A DNA stretch of 64,000 nt from UBA935 sp031555615 (lineage in GTDB: Bacteria > Bacillota > Clostridia > Lachnospirales > Lachnospiraceae): assembly GCA_031555615.1 (NCBI GenBank), contig JAVBUF010000044.1, forward strand, positions 17,558 through 81,557, read 5' to 3'. The notes beneath the pieces are model-generated. The model was not told the origin of the DNA. It ran no database searches and was given only the letters and a program-made list of their open reading frames with translations. Positions 1-9,074 of this stretch are shown piece by piece (positions within the stretch are counted from its first letter, which is position 1; every line of letters begins with the position of its first letter). The translations under genes and the position numbers were made by a program.

Positions 1-4
1 TACT

Positions 5-80
5 TTAAGTGAATGCCAGATTTTAATACTAAGGTATGGGTGCTCACTGAACTTCCCGCCCTTCTGGAAGTTAAATGGGA
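5..80 (+). pseudogene. Internal fragment of an RTX-protein gene
   Basis: This stretch is nearly identical to part of the large RTX gene at about 2037-2101, covering the codons for the peptide around DFNTKVWVLTELP. It is cut off on both sides and runs directly into the repeat found before each small upstream gene. It is a leftover of another copy of the RTX gene lying to the left. Confidence 0.8.
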
Positions 81-156
81 ATTAAAAAATAACAGCCTGT
101 TGGCTTATAATTATAGATAAATTAGAAACTCATAGAAGAGAAAAGAGAGGGGAAAT

Positions 157-470
157 TATGGGATTTGTATTTGAAGAACTTAATTATGAAGATGGAAATC
201 ACGCGAGGAAGTAGATATCACATGGTTTTTGTATGAAATCAGATTTCCGACAGTTTTAGAAGAAAAAAAGAAGAGTTAATAATTACGATAAAAGAGGCTT
301 TTCTGGCTTATGAATTTGGATCAATAGAGGTAAAGGCAAACTCCTCAACAGATGCAGAATTAGCAACATTTATGAATGAATTACAAGTCCAAGTTATTGA
401 AATTGTTTCTTTTGAGTTAGAGCAAGGAAGAACAGTAATTCCTTATTGTGGTATTGCAGATGTAGAATAG
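157..470 (+). pseudogene. Decayed fusion remnant of the small upstream gene and the RTX gene 5' end
   Basis: The reading starts like the two intact small genes (MGFVFEELN), then lacks about 75 codons, meets a stop near 210, and continues in another frame with a VDITWFLYEIRFPT-like stretch matching residues 90-115 of the intact copies. From about 335 the sequence switches to the N-terminal region of the RTX protein (TDAELATFMNELQ, then SFELEQGRTVIPYCGI) and stops near 468. Internal deletion and frameshifts make it non-coding. It shows that small gene plus RTX gene existed as a repeated unit that has collapsed by recombination. Confidence 0.8.
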
Positions 471-549
471 GAACTAGAAAATAACAGCCTGTTAGCTGAT
501 AATGATATATAAATAAGAAACGCATAGAAGAGAAAGAGAGGGAAAGACT

Positions 550-1023
550 ATGGGATTTATATTTGAAAAACTTAATGAGGAAAAAAGAACATATCTAGAG
601 AAATTTGATATTAGGCATCCTTTTAATTCTAACTTAAAGGTGGGTTTACGTGATTGGGTAGTGGATGCAGAAAGAGAAGTGTTTTTGCTGCCATTGACAG
701 GAGGGGGGTATAATGAAGAACATCCGGAAGTTTTAAGATTTTTTTATAAAGAAAATATAGGAATAATTCATGCATATAAGAAAAAGAAATTTAAGACACA
801 TACAGAAGTAGATGTTACATGGTTTTTGTTTGAAATTTGCTTTCCAACCAATTTGGAAAATGAGAAGGAAGAAATACTTGGGTTAATTAAAGAAGCATTT
901 CTTGTATATGGATCAGGAAGGCTGGATCAAAAAGTGGATGATTTTGTATTTGCAGAAATAGCAGACCCCATTTTTGTAAATGATAGGGAGGGGGGACTGA
1001 TAAACAACATCTTAAAAATTTAA
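550..1023 (+). CDS. Small RTX-locus protein, copy 1 (function unknown)
   Basis: A 157-residue protein without signal peptide or membrane segment. It is about 80% identical by eye to the product of the next gene over residues 1-145, with shared blocks LEKFDIRHPF, DWVVDAE, VFLLPLTGGGY and DDFVFAEIADPIF. The last ~12 residues differ from copy 2. The ribosome site is GAGAGGG at about 537-543. I do not recognise the family. Its position before a large secreted toxin-like protein, and its duplication with sequence drift, would fit an immunity protein or a cytoplasmic helper, but nothing in the sequence proves either. Confidence 0.75.
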   Translation: MGFIFEKLNEEKRTYLEKFDIRHPFNSNLKVGLRDWVVDAEREVFLLPLTGGGYNEEHPEVLRFFYKENIGIIHAYKKKKFKTHTEVDVTWFLFEICFPTNLENEKEEILGLIKEAFLVYGSGRLDQKVDDFVFAEIADPIFVNDREGGLINNILKI

Positions 1024-1117
1024 TTTAAAGAAACAATTGGAAAAATTTTAATAACAGCCTTTTAGCTGATAATGATATATAAATTGAAAACATATAACAA
1101 GGAAAAGTGAGGGAAGA

Positions 1118-1567
1118 ATGATGGGATTTGTATTTGAAAAACTTAATGAGGATAAAAGAAAATATTTGGAGAAATTTGATATTAGGCATCCTTTTGATTC
1201 TAACTCAAAGGCGAGTTTACGTGATTGGGTAGTAGATGCAGAAAAAGAAGTGTTTTTGCTACCACTGACAGGGGGGGGATATGATGAAGAACATCCAGAA
1301 ATTTTAAATTTTTTTTATAAAGAAAATATAGGAATAATTTATGCATATAAGAAAAAGAAATTGAAGACACACACAGAAGTCGATATTACATGGTTTTTGT
1401 TTGAAATTCGTTTTCCTACCATTTTATCGTCTAAAAAGGAAGAATTAGTTGGACTAGTCAAAGAAGCATTTCTTGTATATGGATCTGGAAGAATGGATCA
1501 AAAGGTAGATGATTTTATATTTGCAGAAATAGCCGACCCTATTTTTGCAAATGATGGGAGGGGATGA
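1118..1567 (+). CDS. Small RTX-locus protein, copy 2 (function unknown)
   Basis: A 149-residue paralogue of the preceding gene product, ending four bases before the start of the RTX gene, so the two are probably translationally coupled. Starts at 1118 and 1121 (ATGATG) are both possible behind GAGGGAAG. It keeps every conserved block of copy 1. Because it is the copy adjacent to the RTX gene it is the best candidate for the cognate partner (immunity protein or chaperone). The family is unrecognised. Confidence 0.75.
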   Translation: MMGFVFEKLNEDKRKYLEKFDIRHPFDSNSKASLRDWVVDAEKEVFLLPLTGGGYDEEHPEILNFFYKENIGIIYAYKKKKLKTHTEVDITWFLFEIRFPTILSSKKEELVGLVKEAFLVYGSGRMDQKVDDFIFAEIADPIFANDGRG

Positions 1568-1571
1568 ACAA

Positions 1572-4500
1572 ATGGAAGAAAAAGTAATACAGATTGTAGC
1601 ATGGATGAAAGAATGGGAAAAAAATCATGGAACACCTCAGACAGATGCTGAGTTGGCAGATTTCATGAGAGGATTGCAGGAACAGGCCCTTCTAATATTT
1701 TCTTTTGAATTAGAAGGAGGAAGAACAGCAATTCCTTATTGCGGTATTGTGGATGGTATTCCCATGTGGCAGATTGTAGATGGAATTAGTAAAGTAAATA
1801 ACAATTATGGCTATATATCTGGAACAGAGTTGGGGAAACTTTGGAACGAAAGAGACTTTGCTGATAAATTAGAGGATATTGTAGGCGAAAATTATACTCG
1901 TCTGATGAGTGGCTGGGATGCAGAAGGAAACCGTAGTGCGACCCCTATTCCTGGATACGACATTTTATCATGGGATGACTTTACTTCTAAAAATGTGATA
2001 GAAAAAAATAGTAAAGGAGATATCATAGCCCTTACTTTAAGTGACATGTCAGACTTTAATACTAAGGTATGGGTGCTCACTGAACTTCCCGTCCTTCTGG
2101 AAAAGAACAGCGTTACTTCAATTAATGGTATCTCTAAAGCAAACTTAAAATTATATATGAAATTTTTTTTAGAAAATGGTTTCAGCCAAACTGAGGCAAT
2201 GGAAAGCTTGGCAAAAATAATTTCTATGCGTGCCTATGAATATATAGCCGGCATAAATGTGGAGTATGATTCCAATGGACAACTAATCAAAAATGGAAAT
2301 GTTGCTTACATAACCACCACAGGCATCCTTGGAGATTGCGGGAAAACTTACGGAACACCCCAAAACCTTTACAGCAAACTATATAAAACCGGAAAATTAT
2401 TTAGCTATACCGACCTGCAAGCCCTTTTAAACCGTTGCACCACAGCAGATATAGCTGTTAAAAGCAGCATCGAAACCCTATACATTCAATCCGCAGCCTG
2501 GGCTTCTACCTTCGCGGCATTAGAAACCACCAAACACCTACCCGGCAATGTTTTGCCGAATACCATATCTCTGCCGGAGGTCACCCAGACAGGTGGTCAT
2601 GTCGTGGTGGATTACGGCAGCAGCAAGGTAGAAGTATGGGAAAAAGCACCCGGGGAATCTTATTCCTTTGAAGAGGACGGTTGGAAAAAGGTAAATCGCA
2701 CCGACTTCATAACCAAAGATGGACAAGTTATTAGTCTGGAATCCTATATGAATATCCGTACTAATGCAATGAAGATAATTGGCGTGGTGGGAACAGTGGT
2801 TCTTGTCTATGACGGTATAACCAGTCTTCTGGAAGCAGCGGAAGCCTATAAAGTGGGGGATTATCATACCGGAAATGAAATCGTATGTAAGTGGGCCGCC
2901 GGAACCACTACCGGTCTGGTTACAGCCCAGGCTTTTATGGAAGCAATTTTTCCTACCTGTGCAGGCATCGCGGCCATCGGAGGCCCAGTTGGCATCATCG
3001 GCGCACTGGCTTTGGAACTGCTTGCCGGAGCAGCAGGATTTATGCTGGGCAAGCTAATCGGTGAGATGGCTGGCGAACTTATAGCTGAAGGCATTTCCGG
3101 ATTAGAAGATTTGATTTTTGCCTTGATTGGTGAAAGTAATGCAGAATTTCTCAGGGCAGAAAATGCAATTCAGCCCAGGTGTGATCCTCTTATTATTGAT
3201 CTAGATAATAATGGATTTCATTTCTTTTCCAAGACAATGGGCACCTATTTTGATTTAGATGCAAATGGTTTTGCTGAAAAAACTGGTTGGGTCAGCAAAC
3301 AGGATGCCTTTTTGGTGCTGGATCGTAATAAGGATGGCGTCATTAATGACGGTGGCGAATTGTTTGGTGATCATACCTTGCTTTCCAGCGGCAAATATGC
3401 AAAAACAGGATTTGAAGCATTGAATGAATATGATGCTAATAAGGACCGGATTATTGATGAACAGGATGAGATATTCCACAATCTGCGGGTTTGGACGGAT
3501 GTAAATAAGGATGGCATATCTTCGGAAGATGAGTTATATACGCTTTCAGAGCTGGGGATCATATCAATAGGGCTTTCTTATGAGACAGTTAATCAACTAT
3601 ATACCGATTCCAATACATTACTTGCAAATATCGCTACCGTGACTTTTGCGGACGGAAGTACTGTGAAAATCGGAGAGGTGCATTTTGATGGGAACCTGTA
3701 TGATACAAGGGAAATTGTAAATATCGAAATACCGGAACAGATTCTGGAATTGCCTAATGTAACCGGAATGGGTAATCTGAGATCACTGCATAGTGCTATG
3801 GCGGCGGATACCAGCGGGGTACTGCAGAACCTGGTGACTGCTTTTATGAGTTCCGATGATGTGAAACAAAAGGAAAGCATTGTTAATGATATCCTTTATT
3901 TCTTATGTGGTGCAGAGGCAATTGCAGCAAATAGCAGAGGAACCAGTATGGATGCCAGAAAGCTTTTGGTGATCGAAACGATGATCGGAAAAGATTTTTC
4001 CGGTACCAGTGGTAAAAATCCTAATGCCAATGCTGCGACTATTTTGAACCAAGTCTATGTGGAACTGGCGGAAGTCTATTACAATTCTTTAAATATACAG
4101 GCTAATTTATCAGCCTATATGAATCTTATTTATGTCACTGAAGAAAAGGGAGTTAAAACGATACATACCGAATTGTTTGCAGCCTTTATGCAGATGCAGG
4201 CAGCGTCGGGAGTAGATATCGGAACTCCGGTGGCAGATATGGGAAGATATCTTCATCAATTGTGTATGGACGGAGAGACAAAAGGGTATGATGAATACCG
4301 ACAGATTTTTGATTCTTATTCCGAATTGATCGACAGTTGTTTGAGAGATACGATTTTGGGTAGTGAGGGCAATGATACTTTAAAGGGCAAAGCATCAAAG
4401 GATATTATTTTCGGAATGGAAGGGAATGATACCATCAATGGAGGTTTCGGGGATGATACGTTGTATGGTGGTGAAGGTGATGACCATCTTTATGGTGAAT

Positions 4501-7500
4501 CCGGTAATGATACATTAATTGGTGGAACCGGAAATGATTACCTGAATGGGGGAGTAGGGGCCGATACCTACATTTTTAAGAGTGGAGATGGAGAGGATAC
4601 CATAAATGATTACGATACAGGTACTAATCAGCTGGATAAAATTCTTTTTTTAGATGATATCCAACCCGAAGATATCGTAGTAAGCCGAAACGAAAACGAT
4701 ATGGTTATCACAAACATAAAAAGCGGGGATGAGATTACGGTTGAAAAGGCATTTCAGACAAGTGGAAGTAAAAGTCCGTATCTTATCGAACAGATCCAAT
4801 TTCAGGACGGAACCGTGTGGGGCATTGAGGAGATAATGGAGCAGACCAGAGATCGATACGGAACTGGAGCAGACGACACATTTACCGGATATGGCAATTC
4901 CATGATTTACAATGGAAATGAGATTTTTTATGCCGGAGAAGGAAATGATACGATTCGAGCCGGAAGTGGTGATGATATCTTATATGGAGAGAGCGGCAAT
5001 GATATTTTATATGGTGAAGCCGGGGATGATTTATTAGTGGGTGGAACCGGAAAAGATTACTTAAGTGGGGGAAGTGGAGCTGACACCTATGTTTTTAAGG
5101 TTGGAGATGGGCAGGATAAGATATACGATTACGATACCGGTACCAATCAGGCAGACAAGATTCTCTTTTTAGATGATATCCAACCCGAAGATATCATAAT
5201 TAGCCGAAAAGAATCCAACATGGTTATTACCAATACTAAAAGTGGAGATGAAATTACGGTTGAGCGGGCATTTGAGGTAAGCAGCGGTAAAAGTCCGTAT
5301 TTAGTTGAGCAGATTCAATTTCAGGATGGAACCATCTGGGGCATTGAGGAGATGAGGGCAAAAATACAGCCTACGGTAATCAATGGAACAGAGATAAATG
5401 ATTATCTAGTTGGGTATACATCTAGTGTCCTTTATAATGGAGATGAGATTTTCCATGCCGGAGCAGGGGACGATAAGATTCAGGCAGGGGATGGAGATGA
5501 TATCTTATATGGAGGGAGCGGTAACGATCTTTTATATGGTCAAAACGGAGACGATATTCTGTATGGCGGAACAGGCAACGATAAACTATATGGAGATACA
5601 GGAAACGACACTTATGTATTTGCTTTGGGTGATGGCAATGACATTATTCAAGACTATGATGTTACTGCATCCCAAACAGATACAATCCGATTTTTGGAGA
5701 ACATTAGTCCTGAGAATATTTCTATTATCAGAAGTGGAAATGATATGATCATTACTAATCTTCAAAGCGGAGATAAGGTCACCGTATCTAATGCATATAT
5801 AGTAAATAGTAATGGGAAAAGTTGTTACTTTATTGAACAATTTGTATTTCAGAATGGTACGGTATGGAATCTTGATGAAATAGTAAACCAGACAAGAAAA
5901 CACTTAGGAACAGATGGAAATGATTATTTGGTGGGTAACACGGGAACTTCTGTTTACAGTGATGATGAGATATTTTATGCCGGAGCCGGAAATGATACGA
6001 TTTGGGGCAGAGATGGAAATGATATTTTGTATGGCGGAGGGGGAGATGATAAGCTATATGGTGAAAGCGGGGACGATATTCTATATGGGGAAACCGGTAA
6101 TGATACTCTCAATGGTGGCAACGGAAATGACACTTATCTTTTTGCTTTGGGTGACGGTGCTGATAAGATTGTTGAAAGTGATGCGGATTTAAGCAATATA
6201 GATACCATCCGTTTTCTTGAAAGCATTTTACCAGAAGATATCGTTCTGATGAGAAAAAATAATAATATGATAATTCTCAATCAAAAAAGTGGTGATCAAA
6301 TAACTGTAGAAAAGGCCTATTACATAGTGAATGATGAATCTCGCAGTAGGACGGCAATTGAGCAGATCGAATTTTTCGATGGAACGATATGGGATATGGA
6401 GGGAATTGTAGAAAACACATTACTTTGGTATGGTACGGATCAAAATGATATTATGGAAATTGATGCTCATACCGCAAGTGTTTCAACCATCTATGCTGGA
6501 GCCGGAAACGATACTGTTTATGGTGGGGACGGAAACGATACGATATATGGGGAAGCTGGAAAGGATATCCTCCATGGTGGGGCTGGGGATGATATTCTGA
6601 TCGGTGGAACCGGAGATGATGTTCTTTATGGCGGTGAGGGGAGGGATACCTATGTTTTTGGTCTGGGAGATGGAAATGATCATATTTATGAATATGATGC
6701 AGACTTAAGCAGTATTGATACCATCCGCTTTCAGGAAGGCATCAACCCGGAAGATATTCAGATATATAGAAGTGGCAATGATTTAAAGATTACAATAGAA
6801 AAAACCTTAAATCAAATTTTTGTAAAAAATGCTTATGTGATTGAAGAAGGGGAGTCTCACAGCCGGTATATGATAGAACAGATTCTATTTAATGACGGAA
6901 CTGTCTGGGGGATTGAAAAGCTAAATGAAAATGTATACTTAATCGGTGGAGATGAGAATGATGTCCTCTATGGCGGTGCTGGAAACGATACATTATACGG
7001 CAGGAAGGGAAATGATATTCTGCATGGAGGCACCGGAAATGATCTTTTGTACGGTGAAGAAGGAGATGACACCTTGTATGGAGGTATAGGAAGTGACACT
7101 CTATTTGGAGGCTCAGGCAATGATTCTTTATATGGTGGAGAAGGTGATGATGGGCTGCTGGGTGGTGATGGCGATGATATTTTGGTAGGCGGAACTGGAA
7201 AAGATTCTTTAATGGGTAACGTTGGCAACGATATTCTATATGGAGAGGAAGGAGATGATACGCTGCAAGGTGAAGATGGTGATGACATTTTAGTAGGTGG
7301 AGCTGGTGATGATTTTCTGATGGGCGGTTTAGGAAAGGATACCTATATATTTAATCTAGGGGATGGCTTAGATACTATTTTGGATGGCAGCACAAATGAA
7401 TTAAATGGTGAGCGTATCATATTTGGCGAAGGAATTCGCCCGGAAGACATCAGAATGCAAAGAGACAACTATGACAGGATGATCCTGAGCAATATTAAGA

Positions 7501-9056
7501 ATGGTGACATAATTACTATTATTAATGCATATGGGTTCAGATATTGTGGAAGTGGTCTTATTGAAGAAATTATTTTTTATGATGGAACAATATGGGGCAT
7601 AGATGAATTTGCTGAAAGGGTAAGCATTCGATATGGAACAGACAGCAGTGACATGATGTATGGAAGGGAGGCAGAAGCGGGATACAGCGCCAATGAAACT
7701 TTTTATGGAGGTGCTGGAAATGATTATCTTTATGGAAATACAGGAGACGACATCCTGTATGGGGAAGAAGGAAATGACTGCATAGATGGCGGTGCGGGTG
7801 ATGATACCTTGATTGGAGGAAGGGGCAACGATATCTTGCTAGGAGATTATGGAAACGACACTTATATTTTTCAGTTGGGGGATGGAATTGATGAAATTGC
7901 TGATAGTTTTTTGGGTTCTGAATCAGGGGTAGACTGTATTATGTTTGGTGAAGGTATCCGGCCTGAAGACATTCGGATAGAAAGAGTTAACGGTAATATG
8001 ATGCGTCTGATTAATAAAATCAGTGGAGATCAAATTACGATTCGTGATGCTTATGCCAATCCGGGCAAAATCTGCGGAGGTGGATACATAGAAAAAATCA
8101 TGTTTTATGATGGAGAAGTATGGGAAGCTGATGATTTTGCAGAAAGAGCAAGAATCTGCTACGGAACCGATGAAAATGACTATATGTATGGTGGAGGTGT
8201 TTCCTTAGGATATGATGAAAATGAGATTTTCTATGGCGGAGCAGGCAATGATATGATTGTCGGATGTGATGGAGATGACTGTATGTATGGGGGAAATGGC
8301 AATGACACTCTTGTTGGAGATGCAGGAGACGATCTTTTAGATGGCGGAACTGGTGACGATAATCTAAGGGGCGACGAAGGTGATGATATCTATGTTTTTG
8401 GTGTAGGTTATGGCACCGATTTCATATACGATAGTAATGGATTTAACAAGATCCGTTTCTTAGATGGAATTAGGGTTGAGAACCTGATTGTTTCTGCCAA
8501 AGAAGAGTCGTCTGACGTGGAGATTGCGATCAGTGGAACCGAAGACAAAATTATTTTGTTAGGCTATCAAAGCAACCCTAATCATCAAAACTTTGAATTT
8601 GAGTTTGCAGATGGAACGGAGGCAGTGATAGATCCCGGGACACTGACGTTGCAGGAGAAGTTTCCTGAAAGAGAAATAGAGGAAGAAGAAATAGCGCAAG
8701 CAGAGACTGTGGTAGAGATATGCTCATTGCCGGAAGTGCAGACAGCGGCTGCCGAAAGTGAAGAACTCACGGAAATCGGGGAAACAGATGCAAATACAGA
8801 AAGGCAAATAGAATCGCAAACAGAATCAGAAGAAGAAATAATTGCCGCCGCTGATATGCTTACAGAAATCTATGAGGAAGCCGTTTACGAAACCCAGGAC
8901 CCGGGGCTGTTTACCGATGACGCTATAACCAATCAGGTACAGCAGATAGTTGAATTAATCACATCTTTTGATGTGGAGAGCGGTATCGGAGAAGAAATAA
9001 CCTCCTCGGACACAGAAACTTCAGCAGTAGATGTTTCAATGCTGTGGACAGCATAA
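1572..9056 (+). CDS. Giant RTX protein with FrpC-like self-processing module
   Basis: A predicted type I-secreted, calcium-binding protein of 2494 residues. The ATG at 1572 is preferred over 1545 because it follows GGAGGGG at a normal distance. Residues ~1-400 are of unknown fold. Residues ~400-510 are a Gly/Ala-rich hydrophobic stretch that could insert into membranes. Residues ~538-713 begin with an Asp538-Pro539 bond followed by LIIDLDNNG and carry EF-hand-like loops, matching the FrpC self-processing module. From ~925 to ~2276 there are eight blocks of GGxGxDxLY nonapeptides alternating with haemolysin-type calcium-binding related domains (YxFxxGDG, PEDI, QIxFxDGTVW). The acidic C-terminal ~130 residues end in hydrophobic residues, as a type I signal would. 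The exporter genes follow immediately. Its target is unknown: toxin, bacteriocin-like protein or adhesin are all possible. Confidence 0.9.
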   Translation: MEEKVIQIVAWMKEWEKNHGTPQTDAELADFMRGLQEQALLIFSFELEGGRTAIPYCGIVDGIPMWQIVDGISKVNNNYGYISGTELGKLWNERDFADKLEDIVGENYTRLMSGWDAEGNRSATPIPGYDILSWDDFTSKNVIEKNSKGDIIALTLSDMSDFNTKVWVLTELPVLLEKNSVTSINGISKANLKLYMKFFLENGFSQTEAMESLAKIISMRAYEYIAGINVEYDSNGQLIKNGNVAYITTTGILGDCGKTYGTPQNLYSKLYKTGKLFSYTDLQALLNRCTTADIAVKSSIETLYIQSAAWASTFAALETTKHLPGNVLPNTISLPEVTQTGGHVVVDYGSSKVEVWEKAPGESYSFEEDGWKKVNRTDFITKDGQVISLESYMNIRTNAMKIIGVVGTVVLVYDGITSLLEAAEAYKVGDYHTGNEIVCKWAAGTTTGLVTAQAFMEAIFPTCAGIAAIGGPVGIIGALALELLAGAAGFMLGKLIGEMAGELIAEGISGLEDLIFALIGESNAEFLRAENAIQPRCDPLIIDLDNNGFHFFSKTMGTYFDLDANGFAEKTGWVSKQDAFLVLDRNKDGVINDGGELFGDHTLLSSGKYAKTGFEALNEYDANKDRIIDEQDEIFHNLRVWTDVNKDGISSEDELYTLSELGIISIGLSYETVNQLYTDSNTLLANIATVTFADGSTVKIGEVHFDGNLYDTREIVNIEIPEQILELPNVTGMGNLRSLHSAMAADTSGVLQNLVTAFMSSDDVKQKESIVNDILYFLCGAEAIAANSRGTSMDARKLLVIETMIGKDFSGTSGKNPNANAATILNQVYVELAEVYYNSLNIQANLSAYMNLIYVTEEKGVKTIHTELFAAFMQMQAASGVDIGTPVADMGRYLHQLCMDGETKGYDEYRQIFDSYSELIDSCLRDTILGSEGNDTLKGKASKDIIFGMEGNDTINGGFGDDTLYGGEGDDHLYGESGNDTLIGGTGNDYLNGGVGADTYIFKSGDGEDTINDYDTGTNQLDKILFLDDIQPEDIVVSRNENDMVITNIKSGDEITVEKAFQTSGSKSPYLIEQIQFQDGTVWGIEEIMEQTRDRYGTGADDTFTGYGNSMIYNGNEIFYAGEGNDTIRAGSGDDILYGESGNDILYGEAGDDLLVGGTGKDYLSGGSGADTYVFKVGDGQDKIYDYDTGTNQADKILFLDDIQPEDIIISRKESNMVITNTKSGDEITVERAFEVSSGKSPYLVEQIQFQDGTIWGIEEMRAKIQPTVINGTEINDYLVGYTSSVLYNGDEIFHAGAGDDKIQAGDGDDILYGGSGNDLLYGQNGDDILYGGTGNDKLYGDTGNDTYVFALGDGNDIIQDYDVTASQTDTIRFLENISPENISIIRSGNDMIITNLQSGDKVTVSNAYIVNSNGKSCYFIEQFVFQNGTVWNLDEIVNQTRKHLGTDGNDYLVGNTGTSVYSDDEIFYAGAGNDTIWGRDGNDILYGGGGDDKLYGESGDDILYGETGNDTLNGGNGNDTYLFALGDGADKIVESDADLSNIDTIRFLESILPEDIVLMRKNNNMIILNQKSGDQITVEKAYYIVNDESRSRTAIEQIEFFDGTIWDMEGIVENTLLWYGTDQNDIMEIDAHTASVSTIYAGAGNDTVYGGDGNDTIYGEAGKDILHGGAGDDILIGGTGDDVLYGGEGRDTYVFGLGDGNDHIYEYDADLSSIDTIRFQEGINPEDIQIYRSGNDLKITIEKTLNQIFVKNAYVIEEGESHSRYMIEQILFNDGTVWGIEKLNENVYLIGGDENDVLYGGAGNDTLYGRKGNDILHGGTGNDLLYGEEGDDTLYGGIGSDTLFGGSGNDSLYGGEGDDGLLGGDGDDILVGGTGKDSLMGNVGNDILYGEEGDDTLQGEDGDDILVGGAGDDFLMGGLGKDTYIFNLGDGLDTILDGSTNELNGERIIFGEGIRPEDIRMQRDNYDRMILSNIKNGDIITIINAYGFRYCGSGLIEEIIFYDGTIWGIDEFAERVSIRYGTDSSDMMYGREAEAGYSANETFYGGAGNDYLYGNTGDDILYGEEGNDCIDGGAGDDTLIGGRGNDILLGDYGNDTYIFQLGDGIDEIADSFLGSESGVDCIMFGEGIRPEDIRIERVNGNMMRLINKISGDQITIRDAYANPGKICGGGYIEKIMFYDGEVWEADDFAERARICYGTDENDYMYGGGVSLGYDENEIFYGGAGNDMIVGCDGDDCMYGGNGNDTLVGDAGDDLLDGGTGDDNLRGDEGDDIYVFGVGYGTDFIYDSNGFNKIRFLDGIRVENLIVSAKEESSDVEIAISGTEDKIILLGYQSNPNHQNFEFEFADGTEAVIDPGTLTLQEKFPEREIEEEEIAQAETVVEICSLPEVQTAAAESEELTEIGETDANTERQIESQTESEEEIIAAADMLTEIYEEAVYETQDPGLFTDDAITNQVQQIVELITSFDVESGIGEEITSSDTETSAVDVSMLWTA
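3183..3710 (+). other. FrpC-type Asp-Pro self-processing module inside the RTX gene
   Basis: The segment opens with codons for Asp-Pro-Leu followed by a DLDNNG calcium loop. It contains further loops DLDANG, DRNKDG, DANKDR and DVNKDG, the phrase GELFGDHTLL, and RVWTDVNKDG. In Neisseria FrpC this arrangement cuts its own Asp-Pro bond when calcium binds and can form an isopeptide link to a lysine. The assignment is from recalled family features. Activity here is inferred. Confidence 0.75.
4350..8410 (+). repeat. RTX nonapeptide arrays alternating with spacer domains
   Basis: The repeat unit of about 27 bases encodes GGxGNDxLY-like nonapeptides. Eight groups are separated by spacer domains of about 100 residues, each ending in a phrase such as GIEEIMEQ, NLDEIVNQ or GIDEFAER. 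The longest uninterrupted group lies at about 6950-7350. These are coding repeats, not a DNA-level element. Confidence 0.9.
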
Positions 9057-9074
9057 AGGCAGGAGGAGGGGAAT

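Larger units (their letters stand above)
88..1125 (+). repeat. Three direct repeats of the leader before the small genes
   Basis: A leader of about 70 bases beginning AATAACAGCCT and ending in a GAGAGGG or GAGGGAAG ribosome site occurs at about 88-156, 480-549 and 1051-1117. Each copy stands directly before an ATGGGATTT start. The copies differ by scattered substitutions, so the duplication is not recent. They mark the borders of the tandemly repeated gene unit and would support homologous recombination. Confidence 0.8.

Noticed and set aside
6968..7288. A Pro/Ser-rich open frame on the minus strand within the RTX array
   Set aside because: It is the antisense of the Gly/Asp-rich repeats and has no ribosome site.
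4350..8410. Regularly spaced repeats that could suggest a CRISPR array
   Set aside because: The repeats keep a reading frame and encode GGxGxDxLY nonapeptides; no constant DNA repeat with variable spacers exists.
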